Part shown: positions 62,824 through 64,000 of the stretch, piece by piece
Layout of the letters: the number at the start of each line of letters is the position of its first letter
How positions within the stretch are numbered: position 1 is the first letter of the stretch
Assembly: GCA_000333235.1 (NCBI GenBank)
Contig: CAPN01000051.1
Span: 124,001-188,000 of the forward strand
Direction of reading: 5' to 3'
DNA: 64,000 nt
DNA from: Pseudoalteromonas luteoviolacea B = ATCC 29581
GTDB taxonomy: Bacteria; Pseudomonadota; Gammaproteobacteria; Enterobacterales; Alteromonadaceae
The notes under the pieces: generated by a model
Seen by the model: only the letters and a program-made list of their open reading frames with translations
Told to the model about the DNA's origin: nothing
The model's database searches: none
Translations under genes and position numbers: made by a program

Positions 62824-64000
62824 ATGTCTTTCGAACCGAAGAGGAAAGAAGAGCCGGTCTATCTGGATGCAAACGCGACGACGCCCGTGTTACCAGCCAT
62901 CGTAGATGTTGTGACGCATGCAATGAAAGTATGTTACGGCAATCCTTCTAGTGCGCACATTACAGGTGTTCAAGCGAAACATTTGTTGGAACAAGCGCGT
63001 GCCAGAGCGAAACAACTCGTGCAAGCGGGTAAAGGCGATATTCTTTTTACTTCTGGCGCGACCGAGGGAATTCAAACAGCCATCGTGTCTGCGCTGCTTG
63101 ATGCTAGAAAACACACGTTACAAAAGCCGGTTTTATTGTACGGTGCAACAGAGCATAAAGCAGTCCCTAATACACTTAAACATTGGAATTCGGTGCTCGA
63201 AATTCATGCTGAGGTGTTGGCGATACCGGTAGATAAAAATGGCTTACTCGACTTACGTTTTATTGAGGACAATGCGGTAAATGCCTTGGTCATTTGTACG
63301 ATGGCAGTTAACAATGAAACTGGCGTAATCCAAGATTTGCGAGCAATCGAAAATGCGATCCGCTCACGCAATACTCAATGCGCATGGATGGTGGATTGTG
63401 TACAGGCTATGGGTAAAGTTAATCTTGCGTTATATAAAACCACGATTGATTATGCCCCTTTTTCAGGCCATAAACTTTATGCGCCAAAAGGAATAGGGAT
63501 GCTCTATATTCGCGAGGGAGCACCCTACACCCCATTTATTGCTGGTGGAGGGCAAGAAAGTGGTATGCGCTCTGGGACAGAGAATCTGCCAGGTATAGCG
63601 AGTCTAAACGAACTATGCCGTTTACTGCTCGATGAAAACGATACTACGTTTCGAAGTCATGAAGAGTTAAACGAGTTTCGTAACCAATTGAAAGACGCCA
63701 TTGAAGATACCTTTGAAGAAGTAACCTTTCATCACGAGTTTAAACTGTCTGTACCAACAACATTAAACTTTTCAGTGAACAATCTCACCTCAAAAGAAGT
63801 GATCGATTTGTTTGATGCAGCAGGGATAAGGGTCAGTGGAGGTTCTGCGTGTAGCTCGGGTTCAAATCGCAGCTTTGTGCTTGATGCGATGGGGCGGACC
63901 AACTGGGAAAGTGAAAACGCCATTCGTTTGTCTTTTGGGCCTGCTGACACTCGAGCTCAAATTGAGACGGCTTGTCAGCGGATCCGTTCACTTAAACCAA
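62824..64000 (+). CDS. Cysteine desulfurase-like PLP aminotransferase (3' end outside window)
   Basis: 392 codons visible, still open at the right edge. Class V aminotransferase of the NifS/IscS type: YLDANATTPV at the start, the pyridoxal-phosphate lysine K217 in FSGHKLYAPKGIG, AGGGQESGMRSGTEN, and the mobile active-site cysteine C343 in SGGSACSSGS. It likely removes sulfur from cysteine as a persulfide. No isc or suf genes are seen on the left. A fused downstream domain cannot be excluded. AAGGTGAG precedes the ATG. It lies after a terminator and is unrelated to the sugar locus. Confidence 0.85.
   Translation, partial: MSFEPKRKEEPVYLDANATTPVLPAIVDVVTHAMKVCYGNPSSAHITGVQAKHLLEQARARAKQLVQAGKGDILFTSGATEGIQTAIVSALLDARKHTLQKPVLLYGATEHKAVPNTLKHWNSVLEIHAEVLAIPVDKNGLLDLRFIEDNAVNALVICTMAVNNETGVIQDLRAIENAIRSRNTQCAWMVDCVQAMGKVNLALYKTTIDYAPFSGHKLYAPKGIGMLYIREGAPYTPFIAGGGQESGMRSGTENLPGIASLNELCRLLLDENDTTFRSHEELNEFRNQLKDAIEDTFEEVTFHHEFKLSVPTTLNFSVNNLTSKEVIDLFDAAGIRVSGGSACSSGSNRSFVLDAMGRTNWESENAIRLSFGPADTRAQIETACQRIRSLKP

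Overview
The window looks like chromosomal DNA of a marine gammaproteobacterium of the Alteromonadales, most likely Pseudoalteromonas or a close relative. The evidence is gene order plus protein similarity. Two enterobacterial-type neighbourhoods are preserved: queF-syd-csrB-yqcC-truC-yqcA and mltD-gloB-yafS-rnhA-dnaQ. Many proteins belong to families typical of this order (DUF2310, DUF2789, DUF3301, DUF3549, TIGR03503). A TonB-receptor-based maltodextrin locus fits a marine polysaccharide degrader.

Layout. 1-15.5 kb is ordinary chromosome: an HrpB-type helicase cut by the left edge, MtfA-type peptidase, a TolB-like/amidohydrolase fusion, ElyC-type protein, metR with a MetJ box, a GAF-GAF-GGDEF-EAL protein, pyrC, a short H-NS-like protein, radD and an RraB-like protein. 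15.7-22 kb is the overlapping trio tamA-tamB-periplasmic cyclophilin. 22-29.7 kb is the queF/syd/yqcC/truC/yqcA neighbourhood. Its long gene-free gap (25.7-26.6 kb) holds a csrB-type small RNA: about 27 GGA motifs, many in hairpin loops, an intrinsic terminator, and a GacA/UvrY box about 170 bp upstream.

29.65-32.9 kb is accessory DNA. An 83-bp tandem repeat array is followed by five small same-strand genes separated by attC-like sites. The first two units have 11-bp and 10-bp end complementarity, the hallmark of integron cassettes. No integrase gene is in the window. 33-40 kb returns to core genes (mltD, gloB, yafS-like, rnhA, dnaQ, TIGR03503 protein). 40.1-41.0 kb is a tandem array of seven identical tRNA-Asp genes behind one strong promoter. 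41.6-44.7 kb carries a kexin-like secreted protease with a small secreted partner, probably its chaperone, and an orphan solute-binding protein.

44.7-62.6 kb is a complete maltodextrin/starch module: a cytoplasmic GH13 alpha-glucosidase, TonB-dependent receptor, FAD-dependent tryptophan-halogenase-like protein, two exported GH13 amylases (one a lipoprotein), an MFS maltose permease, a GH15 glucoamylase lipoprotein, two LacI-type regulators and glucokinase. Three copies of a TGMATACGTATGCA palindrome mark the starts of three transcription units. A different palindrome (TGACACCGGTGTCA) sits between the -35 and -10 of the glk promoter, whose roughly 60-nt leader ends in an intrinsic terminator. 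A cysteine-desulfurase-like gene runs off the right edge.

The strongest observations are the csrB locus with its GacA box, the integrase-less cassette array with its adjoining repeats, the two-operator control of the maltodextrin genes with a possible glk attenuator, the halogenase placed just after a terminator within a sugar locus, and the seven-copy tRNA-Asp array. All calls come from reading the sequence by eye; no database search was run.
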